A stretch of DNA of 38,193 bases from DAOUTY01 sp964453665 (lineage in GTDB: Bacteria; Chloroflexota; Dehalococcoidia; SZUA-161). Positions within the stretch are counted from its first letter, which is position 1. Each line of letters opens with the position of its first letter. Of this stretch, positions 8,733-17,192 are shown in pieces. The notes under the pieces are model-generated. The model was not told where the DNA came from and ran no database searches. It saw only the letters and a program-made list of their open reading frames with translations. The DNA is taken from the NCBI GenBank assembly GCA_964453665.1, contig CAYVQT010000033.1, positions 1 to 38,193 on the forward strand, written 5' to 3'. Position numbers and translations under genes: made by a program.

Positions 8733-9181
8733 TATTCCTCCTTGTTGCAGATGAAGAACATAAAAAGAGATGTCAACTTGCTGACATCTCTAGAACGGCC
8801 TTAATGAATCGGAATATAAATACACTAACTGCCTCATGCATATCTACAAGGCGAATATTACCTCAAGTGAACTCAGCTAAGTCAATGCAATTTATATAAA
8901 ACTGTAAAAGTATGAAGAAATGATTAAGAATTTATTAGGCTTCGTTTAACAGTTTATCTTTGCGTTAGCTTTGTGTCAATAGATTCAGCGCTTTCTTTAT
9001 GATTTCTTTATATTAAGGAAAGGATATTTAGAATCGTTTTTCTCCCGAAGATAGGCTATAAACCATGCTCCTGATCTTTGCCATATGTATCCTTATGTTT
9101 CAACTCTATTAGAATGAACATGAACACGGTTTGAAGATGGAGGAGAAAGGGATCGCGCCCGCCGCGAGGAGGTTATTCTGC
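8733..9181 (-). other. Leader and promoter region of the fdn operon
   Basis: This is a 449-bp A+T-rich gap without a convincing gene. Besides the leader hairpin it holds a possible promoter: TTGACT (complement 8880-8885) and TAATAT (complement 8855-8860), spaced 19 bp, which is on the long side. If used, the leader before fdnG would be about 120 nt. A weak GC hairpin (TCGCG/CGCGA near 9150-9170) follows the 53-aa gene and may limit readthrough. I did not recognise a molybdenum cofactor riboswitch. Confidence 0.3.
8766..8791 (-). promoter_or_regulatory. Terminator-like hairpin in the fdn leader (attenuator or operator)
   Basis: A perfect 10-bp inverted repeat, AGAGATGTCA and TGACATCTCT, with a 6-nt spacer, ends 34 nt upstream of the fdnG ATG. 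In the transcript direction it is followed at once by TTTTATG, so it has the form of an intrinsic terminator placed before the ribosome binding site. That suggests transcription attenuation. The same symmetry (TGTCA-N6-TGACA) could instead be a dimeric repressor or activator site in the DNA. Confidence 0.55.
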
Positions 9182-9343
9182 CTATCTGTTGACCAGTGCA
9201 ACCTTCTTAATCTGGCCCCTGAACCCTAGGCTGCTGTTCATCCTGGTCTTTATATACTCCACCAGCTCTTCGGTAGTCTGGTTGCTGGCCCATTTTCCAT
9301 CAAGCTCCAGTGTTACCTTGAATTTTAGTTCGATGTTATGCAT
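9182..9343 (-). CDS. Small protein of 53 aa, unknown function
   Basis: A short frame that gene callers may miss. Translation begins MHNIELKFKV and ends KKVALVNR. GAGG lies 6-7 nt before the ATG, a good Shine-Dalgarno. The product looks like a compact beta-helix-beta unit: a strand 'IELKFKVTLEL', a linker 'DGKWASNQ', a helix 'TTEELVEYIKTRM', and a final strand 'QIKKVALV'. There are no Cys residues, signal peptide or membrane segment. It lies 50 bp after the helix-turn-helix gene on the same strand and may be cotranscribed with it. I do not recognise the family. Confidence 0.6.
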   Translation of the reverse strand: MHNIELKFKVTLELDGKWASNQTTEELVEYIKTRMNSSLGFRGQIKKVALVNR

Positions 9344-9393
9344 TTTATCCTCGCTCGTTTATTCTGCCTGTATTTGGATGAACAGACGTTAAT

Positions 9394-9618
9394 TTATACT
9401 CTCAATTGCTCTGTGAGCAGGGCGATGACATCCTTGCGTCTGAACCTGCGGTGACCGCGCGGGCCAACTCGATATATCCTCAACATTCCCTGTTGCCCCC
9501 ATCGTCTCAGCGTGTTGCTGTGTACGTTGAGTAGTCGGCACGCCTCTCTCATCGTGAGCATGGATTCGATTGAGTCATCGTTAACGAATCCCCGTTTTTG
9601 CTTTTCACTTGTAGACAT
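9394..9618 (-). CDS. BldC/MerR-like helix-turn-helix DNA-binding protein
   Basis: A 74-aa transcription factor or excisionase-like protein. The ATG at 9618 is chosen because GGAGGAGTC directly precedes it; an upstream in-frame start would add 27 unlikely residues. Residues about 22-70 hold a MerR-type winged helix: 'LTMREACRLLNVHSNTLRRWGQQGML' is the helix-turn-helix and 'GHRRFRRKDVIALL' the wing and following helix. There is no effector domain, as in BldC or DNA-binding excisionase-fold proteins. It lies between the fdn leader region and the giant sensor kinase and could control either; that is inference from position only. Confidence 0.8.
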   Translation of the reverse strand: MSTSEKQKRGFVNDDSIESMLTMREACRLLNVHSNTLRRWGQQGMLRIYRVGPRGHRRFRRKDVIALLTEQLRV

Positions 9619-9801
9619 GACTCCTCCAATCTCTTTTCGTTCTTGCAGGAAGCCGTCTATCATTTCGTTTGGTCTTCTGCTATCCCACCTTAGTAGCATA
9701 AGATAAGAAAAGGTTAAAAAAGATATTAAAAAGATATTAGAAGAGGCCAGAGACGAATAATTAGACGGGACTAAAGCTATTTGATATGGGGAAAAGCTAT
9801 A

Positions 9802-9838
9802 ATCAGGAGGGGCGACCCATTGGGTCGCCCCTCCTGAT
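9802..9838 (-). terminator. Strong hairpin terminator of the sensor kinase gene
   Basis: A perfect 17-bp stem (ATCAGGAGGGGCGACCC and its complement) with a 3-nt loop begins 2 nt after the kinase stop codon. The following sequence in the minus direction is TATAGCTTTTCCCC, a weak T tract. The hairpin may also protect the 3' end. It separates the kinase transcript from the downstream helix-turn-helix gene. Confidence 0.75.
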
Positions 9839-9839
9839 G

Positions 9840-12800
9840 CTATACTGGTTTTACCAGCGAGTATCCCACGCCCGCTTTAGTGAGGATAAGCTTTGGCTTG
9901 CTGGGGTTGGCTTCGAGTTTCTCTCTCAGGTAACGGATGTATACTCTGAGACTGTCCAGTGCACCGGCATAGTCTTCACCCCATACTGTCTCGGCAAGGC
10001 GGGAGTGAGTTACCACATGGCCTGCGTTTCTCATCAGGCACTCAATAATGCGGCCTTCTATGATAGTCAGGCCAATCTCTTTTCCTTCGTAGGTAAGTTG
10101 GAATGTGGAGGGATCGAGGCGCAAGGGCCCGCAGACAATAGGCACCTCTTCGTCTGGAGGGGTTTGCTTGCGTAGCTGGACCTTTAACCTTGACAGCAGC
10201 TCCAGTTGCTTGAAGGGCTTTACCATGTAATCGTCTGCTCCCCAATCAAGACCCTTTACCATATCGGACTCGTCTTCTTTAACCGTGAGGATAATAACAG
10301 GGACAGACGAGAAGAGGCGTATCTGATGCAAGACCTCAAAGCCGCTTATATCAGGAAGCCCCAGGTCGAGTATTACTATGTCCGGTGCTTCTGTCTCTAC
10401 CATATCTATTCCTTCTTCACCCAGTCCGGTTGATATAAGCTGAGCCTCGGGCCAGCGCAGCCGGAAAGTCAGAGAAACGGATTTTATGATTTCACTGTCG
10501 TCTTCAATAATCAGCACTTTCCACAGTTTGGCTGTCTTCTCCGGCTCTATTGCCTGGGTGTCAGCGGTTACCAGGGGCAGTGAAAACCCAAACGTTGAGC
10601 CCCTGCCACCACGGCTTCTCACCCATATCTGTCCTCCGTGAAGTTCCACCAGCGTCTTGCATAGAGAAAGCCCCAATCCCAGCCCACTCAGGTTCCCCTC
10701 ATCATCGTCAAGACGTTGGTAGGGCTCGAAAAGCCGCTCCTGTTCCTTCTTGGAAATCCCCCGGCCTGTGTCCTGAACCTCGACTATAACGGATGCGTCC
10801 TTTTCCCTGGCTCGCAGTGTAATCTCTCCGCCTTTGGGTGTGAATTTAACGGCGTTGTTGAGGAGATTGGTTACAATCTGCTGCAGACGGTCTGTATCAG
10901 CCTGTACCGTGGGGAGATCGGGAGGAAGGCGCAGGGCTATAGACTGCCCGCGCCCTAGCGCTAGCGGGGTCATGCTATCGGCGGCCTCTCGAAGCAGATT
11001 CGATAGGTCGACCGGTTCGCGCTTTATCTGGAGCATACCCACCTCGCCCCTTGCCAGATCCAGGAGTTCATCGATCCTGTTGTTGAGATTGGAAGCGCCC
11101 TGGTTGATATTCTTGGCTAAGCCTGCTAATGGCTCATCGACCAATTCAGAAACGAGAAGGTCACTTGAAGCCATTACTGATGTCAGAGGGGTCTTCAGTT
11201 CATGAGCCAGCGCTCTGGTGAACTCTATTCTTTTTTTCATTTCCGTCTCAATCTTTTGTCGCAACTCCTTTTCCTGCTGGTACAGTGCTTGCAGCTTCTC
11301 TTCCGCCTGCTTGCGCTCGGTGATATCCCGAATATTGGCGACAAGACCCCCCACTGCTGGATTGTGGAGTAGATTCTGGCCAACTACTTCAACAGTACGC
11401 AGGGAGCCATTTTTATGCAGGACGCGTACCTCCTCCTGTACTGTAGCACCCGATTTCTGAATCAATTGAGCGAAAATGGCGGCAACCCTTGCCCTGTCGT
11501 CGGTGTGAACGTGGTCAAACGGACTTTTACCGAGATATTCTTCCAGTCTGTATCCCATCAAACGTTCGAATGATGGCCCAAGGTACTGGATAGCCCCCTC
11601 ACGGTCTATAATGGCGATGGACTCCAGAGAGTTCTCGATGAGAGCCTTAAAATGCTCTTCCCTTTTCCTCAGCTCCTCCTCCATGTGCCTGCGCTCTGTC
11701 ACATCACGGCCTATACCCAGAAAACCAACCAGTTGTCCTTCAGAAAACAATGGGGCACCTCTGAATTCCATCGTTAAATACTGACCGGATTTGGATACGA
11801 TACGGGCTTCCATTGATTGTAGCTGTTCCCCCTGGTAACCGTGTTGGAATGCGTCTACGGCGTTGGGCAAGTCGTCAGGATGGACTAGTGAGGTGTATGG
11901 TTTGCCAATACACTCTGAAGATTTCCAGCCGGTAACTGATTCGAAGGCAGGATTTAGAGAGGTAATTGTGCCATCTAGTGCTAAAGTGTATATGGAGTCG
12001 AGTGCGTTATCGAAAAGGCTGCGATGACGTTCCTCACTCTGTCGCAGAGCTTCCTCCGCCCGCTTGCGTTCGGTGATGTCTTCCAGCATACCGATAACAA
12101 ACGCCAGTTTACCATCAGCGCTGCGAACGGCGGAGAGGGTTACCATGCCATAAATTTTTTTGCCGTCTTTTCGGATGTAGCGCTTCTCTACCTGGTACTG
12201 ATTGCGTTGACCTGCGACCATCTCCTCGAAGAGAGCCATGTCTGCGGTCGCATCCTCGGGGTGCATGTAGTCGGTGAATGCCATGCTTCGCATTTCTTCT
12301 GCTGTATAGCCGAGTATCTTCTGCAATGCGGGGTTGATTTCGATTGGCCGTCCAGTTCTATCAACCAACTCGATGCCGATAGCTGCGCCGTCGAAAATCG
12401 CCCGGAATCTGGCCTCGCTCTCCCGCAGTGCCTCCTCCGCGCGCTTGCGCTCGGTTATATCTATGACAACGCCTCTAATACCCACGGGTTTACCCTCCCG
12501 TATTACGGGGCTGGAGAATACCATAACGGGGAATGTGCCTCCATCCTTCTTTAACATGGTGTACTCATTCCCATCTAGCCGCTCTCCGCTCAGTACCATC
12601 CGGATATTCTTCTCACCATTCTCTCGATCTTCAGGAATGAATACCTGGAGTGCATGCAAACCTTTATCGATATCACCCTGGGTGTAACCGGTAGATTCAA
12701 ACGCATTGCGGTTGACAAACGTGAGATTGCCCTTGTCATCGGTTTCATAGACGATTTGAGGCAGCAGGTCTGCTAGCTCTCTGTATTTCTGCTCGCTCTC

Positions 12801-14462
12801 CTGGAGAGCCTGTTCTGCCTTCTTGCGCTCGGTTATGTCCCGGGCGAAGATAGCTATGCGTGTTACCCTTCCACGTGCGTCAAACACCGGGTAGTAGGTG
12901 TTATCAAAAATTATCCCCGCCCGCTCGTCTATAAAGCGAACGGGTATTCTTGAGCGGATGACCTTTCTGGCCTGTGCTCTTCTGCCTTTGGCCACTTCGG
13001 GCGGTACGATGTCGTGAACACATACGCCAATAAGTTTGTCCCGGGACTTGCCAAATCTATCGGCCGCAACTTCATTCAGGTCGAGAATAATCCCGTCACG
13101 ATCTGTTAGAATTGCTGAGTCGGGGGGAGCATTAAGGAGTGCTCGCCCGGCCTCCTCGCTCTCTCGCAGGGCATCCTCTGCCTGCTTTTGCTCAGTGATA
13201 TCGCTGAATGACGCCAGACCTGCCGTTTTCCCCTGGTATTCGATTCTTGTACCGACGGCGCTTGTCCATTTCTCTATGCCATCTTTGGTGATTACCCGAA
13301 ATTCGACTACCCGGCGCAGGTCCTTTTCGAACATGTCCTCTGTAATGACCTTCAATATCCGATCTCTATCGTCGGAATGTATGTAATCAAGTAGATTCGC
13401 CTCAAGCGCTTCTTCGCGGGAATCAAATCCGTACATTTTCAAAGCTGTATCGTTAACAAGTACAATTTTCATCGTTTCAGCGTCAACAACTGCCATGCCG
13501 TCGATCTGGCTCTCGAACAGGACTCTATAATTAAACTCGCTCTCTCGCAGGGCCTCCTCCGCCTGCTTGCGTTCGGTGACGTCTCGTAAAATGCCGATCG
13601 CTGCTACTGGCATATTCCTGTCATCGTATATTATTGAACGGTTGTCGCTTACCCAGCGATAACCCAGGTGTCTGTGATTCATGCGATATTCAACAGGGCC
13701 TGCCTTAGTCTGTTCCGGGCCATGCTCTATCAATTCGAGGATGTTCTCCGAAAGCATTTCCAGATCATCTGGATGTACCAGGGCGCCTGCATTCTCAAAT
13801 CCTAAAGCTATGAACTCTTCCGGCGTGTACCCGAGCACTATTTCAGATGAGGGGCTTAAATAATCATATGTGCCGGACTGGAGGTTGAGCCGGTATATCA
13901 TATCGACGGAATTCTCAAGTATGGTAAGGAACTCTCTGGTAACCCGCTTCGCAGCTTCTTCCGCCCTCCTGTGTTCGCCTATCTCAACCTGCAGTGCTTC
14001 GTTGGCCTTCTCAAGTTCCAGCGTGCGCTCCTTGACACGGTTTTCAAGCTCGTCGTGAGCTTCCCGCAGCGCCTCCTCAGCCTGCTTGCGCCCGGTGATA
14101 TCACTGAGGATTCCGGTCAGACCGATTATCTTGCTCTGCTCCCTCAATGGTGTGGCGCTGAACCGGACCGGGATTTCATGGCCATCTTTATGTTTAACAG
14201 TGACCTCATTGCGCACATTCTTGTCAGAGAGGACCTCGTACACCATTTTCTCCACTTTGGGGAGGGTCTCCGCGCTTAGCATATCAGCGAAGTGTTTGCC
14301 CAGAAGTTCTTCCCGCTCATACCCGAACAGGTTGGCAAAAGACTCGTTCACGAGTAAAAACCTGCCGGAAGTATCTACCTGGTAAATGCCGTCGAGAGAA
14401 GTCTCGACAATAGCTCTAAAAGCCTCCTTGCTTTTAATTAGCGTCGTACTTCTTTTCGCCAT
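9840..14462 (-). CDS. Eight-PAS sensor histidine kinase fused to OmpR-type response regulator
   Basis: A 1540-aa protein from ATG 14462, with GAGGAGG 7 nt upstream. Eight PAS domains, each of roughly 125 residues and ended by a 'DITERKQAEEAL'-type linker, fill about residues 10-1060; a coiled coil follows PAS1. The HisKA domain has phospho-acceptor His1087 in 'LAHELKTPL'. HATPase motifs follow (N box 'LLNNAVKF', G boxes 'DTGRGIS' and 'GLGLGLSL'). A receiver has Asp1366 in 'VILDLGLPD' and Lys in 'YMVKPF'. The chain ends in a full OmpR/PhoB winged helix ('IRYLREKLE', 'TKAGVGYSL'). No transmembrane helix is visible, so sensing is probably cytoplasmic. Sensor and DNA-binding output in one chain is unusual. 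Confidence 0.93.
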   Translation of the reverse strand: MAKRSTTLIKSKEAFRAIVETSLDGIYQVDTSGRFLLVNESFANLFGYEREELLGKHFADMLSAETLPKVEKMVYEVLSDKNVRNEVTVKHKDGHEIPVRFSATPLREQSKIIGLTGILSDITGRKQAEEALREAHDELENRVKERTLELEKANEALQVEIGEHRRAEEAAKRVTREFLTILENSVDMIYRLNLQSGTYDYLSPSSEIVLGYTPEEFIALGFENAGALVHPDDLEMLSENILELIEHGPEQTKAGPVEYRMNHRHLGYRWVSDNRSIIYDDRNMPVAAIGILRDVTERKQAEEALRESEFNYRVLFESQIDGMAVVDAETMKIVLVNDTALKMYGFDSREEALEANLLDYIHSDDRDRILKVITEDMFEKDLRRVVEFRVITKDGIEKWTSAVGTRIEYQGKTAGLASFSDITEQKQAEDALRESEEAGRALLNAPPDSAILTDRDGIILDLNEVAADRFGKSRDKLIGVCVHDIVPPEVAKGRRAQARKVIRSRIPVRFIDERAGIIFDNTYYPVFDARGRVTRIAIFARDITERKKAEQALQESEQKYRELADLLPQIVYETDDKGNLTFVNRNAFESTGYTQGDIDKGLHALQVFIPEDRENGEKNIRMVLSGERLDGNEYTMLKKDGGTFPVMVFSSPVIREGKPVGIRGVVIDITERKRAEEALRESEARFRAIFDGAAIGIELVDRTGRPIEINPALQKILGYTAEEMRSMAFTDYMHPEDATADMALFEEMVAGQRNQYQVEKRYIRKDGKKIYGMVTLSAVRSADGKLAFVIGMLEDITERKRAEEALRQSEERHRSLFDNALDSIYTLALDGTITSLNPAFESVTGWKSSECIGKPYTSLVHPDDLPNAVDAFQHGYQGEQLQSMEARIVSKSGQYLTMEFRGAPLFSEGQLVGFLGIGRDVTERRHMEEELRKREEHFKALIENSLESIAIIDREGAIQYLGPSFERLMGYRLEEYLGKSPFDHVHTDDRARVAAIFAQLIQKSGATVQEEVRVLHKNGSLRTVEVVGQNLLHNPAVGGLVANIRDITERKQAEEKLQALYQQEKELRQKIETEMKKRIEFTRALAHELKTPLTSVMASSDLLVSELVDEPLAGLAKNINQGASNLNNRIDELLDLARGEVGMLQIKREPVDLSNLLREAADSMTPLALGRGQSIALRLPPDLPTVQADTDRLQQIVTNLLNNAVKFTPKGGEITLRAREKDASVIVEVQDTGRGISKKEQERLFEPYQRLDDDEGNLSGLGLGLSLCKTLVELHGGQIWVRSRGGRGSTFGFSLPLVTADTQAIEPEKTAKLWKVLIIEDDSEIIKSVSLTFRLRWPEAQLISTGLGEEGIDMVETEAPDIVILDLGLPDISGFEVLHQIRLFSSVPVIILTVKEDESDMVKGLDWGADDYMVKPFKQLELLSRLKVQLRKQTPPDEEVPIVCGPLRLDPSTFQLTYEGKEIGLTIIEGRIIECLMRNAGHVVTHSRLAETVWGEDYAGALDSLRVYIRYLREKLEANPSKPKLILTKAGVGYSLVKPV

Positions 14463-14764
14463 GTCTTGCCTCCTCACCGCCTGAAGGTGGTAATCGAAAT
14501 ATTCAGTTAATCAGCTAGCCAACCTGCCTCCGGTAACCTTTCGTAACCTGGCTTCTACTTTATCAGCACAGGTATTGCTGATGATTGTCTCCCAAACAAT
14601 GAATATTATTTCGTTAGGTGTAGGACATTCTCTGAGGATGATGCCCGAAGTCTAATAATAACACAAAAGAGCAGTGGACTGAGAATTCAGATAGGGGCTG
14701 CCTTCTGACAGAGGCTATCTCGCGTTGCATTTCACTAAGTGGATTTCATATATTCTCAGGATGT
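14463..14764. other. Divergent intergenic region between kinase and comM
   Basis: A 302-bp gap that must hold the promoter of the minus-strand kinase. I see no clear minus-strand -10/-35 pair, no RNA gene and no long inverted repeat. It also lies just upstream of the comM promoter. Confidence 0.4.
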
Positions 14765-14793
14765 TTGTGCCAGCAGATTCTGACTGCTATAAT
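14765..14793 (+). promoter_or_regulatory. Promoter of comM (extended -10)
   Basis: TTGTGC, a 17-bp spacer and TATAAT preceded by TGC give a good extended -10 promoter. The start point would fall near 14800, so the comM ATG at 14828 is inside the transcript while an upstream ATG at 14765 is not. Confidence 0.65.
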
Positions 14794-14827
14794 GAGGCGC
14801 AAATACGCCCGGGGTGTAGCTGAAGTT

Positions 14828-16351
14828 ATGTTAGCGAAGGTAAAGACCGCTGCAGTGGTGGGACTTGAGGCCCAGGAGGTTGAGGTCGAGGTTGATATTT
14901 CGAGCGGGTTGCCTTCAATGACCATCGTTGGACTCCCTGATACCGCGGTACAGGAAGCGCGGGAAAGGGTTCGCGCCGCCATTAAGAACTCTGGGTGCCA
15001 GTTTCCCACGAAGCGGGTAACGGTGAACCTGGCCCCCGCTGACCTCAAGAAGGCAGGCCCCGCCTATGACCTGCCTATTGCAGTTGGTATATTGTTAAGT
15101 TCGGAACAGGTCTGGGCTGATACCTCCGGGATGCTTTTCCTGGGTGAGCTTTCACTGGACGGCGGCCTGCGGCATACTCAGGGCATCATCTCCATGGTCG
15201 ATCTGGCCAGAGATAGAGAAATCTCCACGGTTTTCGTTCCCGCCGCCGATGCCAGGGAGGCTTCCCTGGTTAAGGGCGTCGACATCATTCCTGTAGCTTC
15301 CCTGTCCGAACTGGTCGGCCATCTCCGCGGCGAAGCGGTTATACCTAAACATATCGCGGGGGAAGTTGTATGGGAGGCAAGCGGGACGCCGTGGCCGACC
15401 ACCGACCTTGCGCTCATCAAGGGACAGGAGCATGTGAAGCGGGCACTGGAGGTGGCGGCGGCCGGGGGGCATAACGTGATAATGAGCGGGCCGCCGGGGA
15501 GCGGCAAGACTCTGCTTGCGCGGGCGCTGCCCTCTATATTGCCTCAGATGGGAATCGAGGAAGCCCTGGAGGTGACCAAGATCTATAGTGTGAGCGGGCT
15601 GCTTCCCCAGGATACACCGCTTATCAGGCAGCGCCCGTTTCGGGCGCCTCATTACACCATATCCCATGCCGGTATCGTGGGCGGCGGGCGCTGGCCAAGG
15701 CCCGGTGAGATAAGCCTCAGCCATCGGGGTGTCCTCTTTCTCGACGAGCTTCCCGAATTCGGACACGCTGATCTCGAGGTTCTGCGACAACCTTTGGAGG
15801 ACAGGGTAGTGACAATCAGCAGGGCCCAGGGCAGCGTCACCTTTCCCGCCAACTTCATGCTCGTAGCGGCTATGAATCCCTGCCCGTGCGGGTATTACGG
15901 CGACCCTGTTAAGCAGTGCACCTGCTCCCCGATGATGGTCTCCAGATATCAGAAGCGAATAAGCGGGCCATTGCTTGACCGCATCGACATATTCGTTGAG
16001 GTCCCCCACGTCGATTACGAGAAGCTCGCTGATGACCGGATGGGCGAGAGCTCTGAGGTGGTGAGGCAGCGGGTTGAGCAGGCGCGCTCGATTCAGAAGC
16101 AGCGCCTTGAGGGAACAGACCTTGTCTGCAATGCCGACATGACTCCTCTCGAGGTACGTGAATACTGCCAGGTGGAGCCCCCGGCGCAGAGCCTTCTTCA
16201 GGCGGCGATGAACCAGTTGCATCTGTCGGCACGCGCATTCCACCGTATCCTGAAACTGGCCCGCACCATTGCGGACCTTGCCGGTGATGAGACTATCGCC
16301 GCCAGCCATCTAGCCGAGGCCCTGCAATATAGGCCGAGGGAACAGACTTAA
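14828..16351 (+). CDS. comM: ComM/YifB family AAA+ Mg-chelatase-like ATPase
   Basis: A 507-aa AAA+ ATPase of the ComM type, a helicase that extends heteroduplex during natural transformation in other bacteria. The start at 14828 gives MLAKVKTAAVVGLEA, the normal family N-terminus. The N-terminal domain has 'GLPDTAVQEARERVRAAI'. Walker A is 'GPPGSGKTLLARALP' and Walker B 'GVLFLDELPEF'. A 'CPCGYYGD...CTC' cysteine cluster follows, and the C-terminal Mg-chelatase segment has 'SARAFHRILKLARTIADL'. Length matches the usual ~506 aa. Its presence alone does not prove competence, as the family is widely conserved. Confidence 0.93.
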   Translation: MLAKVKTAAVVGLEAQEVEVEVDISSGLPSMTIVGLPDTAVQEARERVRAAIKNSGCQFPTKRVTVNLAPADLKKAGPAYDLPIAVGILLSSEQVWADTSGMLFLGELSLDGGLRHTQGIISMVDLARDREISTVFVPAADAREASLVKGVDIIPVASLSELVGHLRGEAVIPKHIAGEVVWEASGTPWPTTDLALIKGQEHVKRALEVAAAGGHNVIMSGPPGSGKTLLARALPSILPQMGIEEALEVTKIYSVSGLLPQDTPLIRQRPFRAPHYTISHAGIVGGGRWPRPGEISLSHRGVLFLDELPEFGHADLEVLRQPLEDRVVTISRAQGSVTFPANFMLVAAMNPCPCGYYGDPVKQCTCSPMMVSRYQKRISGPLLDRIDIFVEVPHVDYEKLADDRMGESSEVVRQRVEQARSIQKQRLEGTDLVCNADMTPLEVREYCQVEPPAQSLLQAAMNQLHLSARAFHRILKLARTIADLAGDETIAASHLAEALQYRPREQT

Positions 16352-16382
16352 TCCTGTATTATCCGGGACATTGGGTGAGGAT

Positions 16383-17192
16383 ATGCCTTATCTATTTGAC
16401 CATTTCGATGTGGTAAAGGATCTTCTGGCAATTCAACCCTTCGGCTTATTCACCGATGTCGATGGCACTATCGCTGAGATTGTGCCGACCCCTGCTGAAG
16501 CCCGCGTCTCTCCGGTCTGCAGGGAGAGTCTGAAAACGCTGGCCGGGCGTCTGGCGGTAGTAGCGGCTGTCTCGGGAAGACCTGCCGCTGAGGTAAGACG
16601 CATGGTGGACATCGATGAGATGGTGTACATCGGCAATCACGGATATGACAGGTGGGCCGGGGGTGAGGTTGAACTTGTCCCCGGGGTTGAGGACTATCCT
16701 GCCAGAATCAGGAAGGTGCTGGAAGAGTTCGATAAACTTGTCACAATCGAGGGAATCATTGTTGAGAACAAGGGCCCTACCGCCTCCATACACTACCGCC
16801 GCTGCCGGGACCATGAAGCTGCGTTACAGGCCGTGCTCTCAGCAGTGGAAAGTCCGGCCATAGATGCCGGTCTGCGAGTCAGCCCGGGGAGGCTGGTTGT
16901 GGAACTCAAGCCGCTGCTGGAAGTCAGCAAAGGGACTGCCGTGGGTTCCCTGATAGAGAAATACCGCCTGAGTGGAGCGATCTGTTTGGGTGATGACCTT
17001 ACCGATGTTGATATCTTCGTCGCCCTTCACCGTAAAGAGCTTCCTTTCAAAGGGCTGGCAATAGGTGTTATCGGGAAGGAAACACCGCCTCAGGTTTTGA
17101 AGGAAGCGGACTTCAGCTTGAATGGGGTAAGCGATGTGGAGCGGTTTCTCAAACGGATAGCAGCAGAGGTAACTGGCAGGCCAGATTCCTGA
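16383..17192 (+). CDS. otsB: Trehalose-6-phosphate phosphatase
   Basis: A 269-aa HAD-superfamily phosphatase that removes phosphate from trehalose 6-phosphate. The first HAD motif is 'LFTDVDGTIAEIVPTP', with nucleophile Asp. Motif 2 is 'VSGRPAAEV', followed by 'GNHGYDRW' in the cap region, and the last motif is 'CLGDDLTDVDIF'. The ATG at 16383 has GGTGAGGAT before it; a TTG start four codons upstream is less likely. It follows comM by 31 bp on plus and converges on otsA, overlapping its 3' end by 44 bp. Confidence 0.92.
   Translation: MPYLFDHFDVVKDLLAIQPFGLFTDVDGTIAEIVPTPAEARVSPVCRESLKTLAGRLAVVAAVSGRPAAEVRRMVDIDEMVYIGNHGYDRWAGGEVELVPGVEDYPARIRKVLEEFDKLVTIEGIIVENKGPTASIHYRRCRDHEAALQAVLSAVESPAIDAGLRVSPGRLVVELKPLLEVSKGTAVGSLIEKYRLSGAICLGDDLTDVDIFVALHRKELPFKGLAIGVIGKETPPQVLKEADFSLNGVSDVERFLKRIAAEVTGRPDS

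Noticed and set aside
8733..9181. Molybdenum cofactor riboswitch upstream of fdnG
   Set aside because: The region is A+T-rich and I could not recognise the conserved core; only the terminator-like hairpin is supported.
9840..14462. Repetitive DNA within the kinase as a tandem or CRISPR-like repeat
   Set aside because: The recurring ~380-bp pattern is the repeated PAS-linker coding sequence and shows protein-level, not spacer-like, structure.
14765..14827. Upstream ATG start for comM
   Set aside because: It lies within the -35 of the promoter and adds 21 residues absent from the family.
15152..16309. 385-aa open frame antisense to comM
   Set aside because: It is antisense to a clear ComM with Walker motifs and has low-complexity Arg/His/Pro-rich content.
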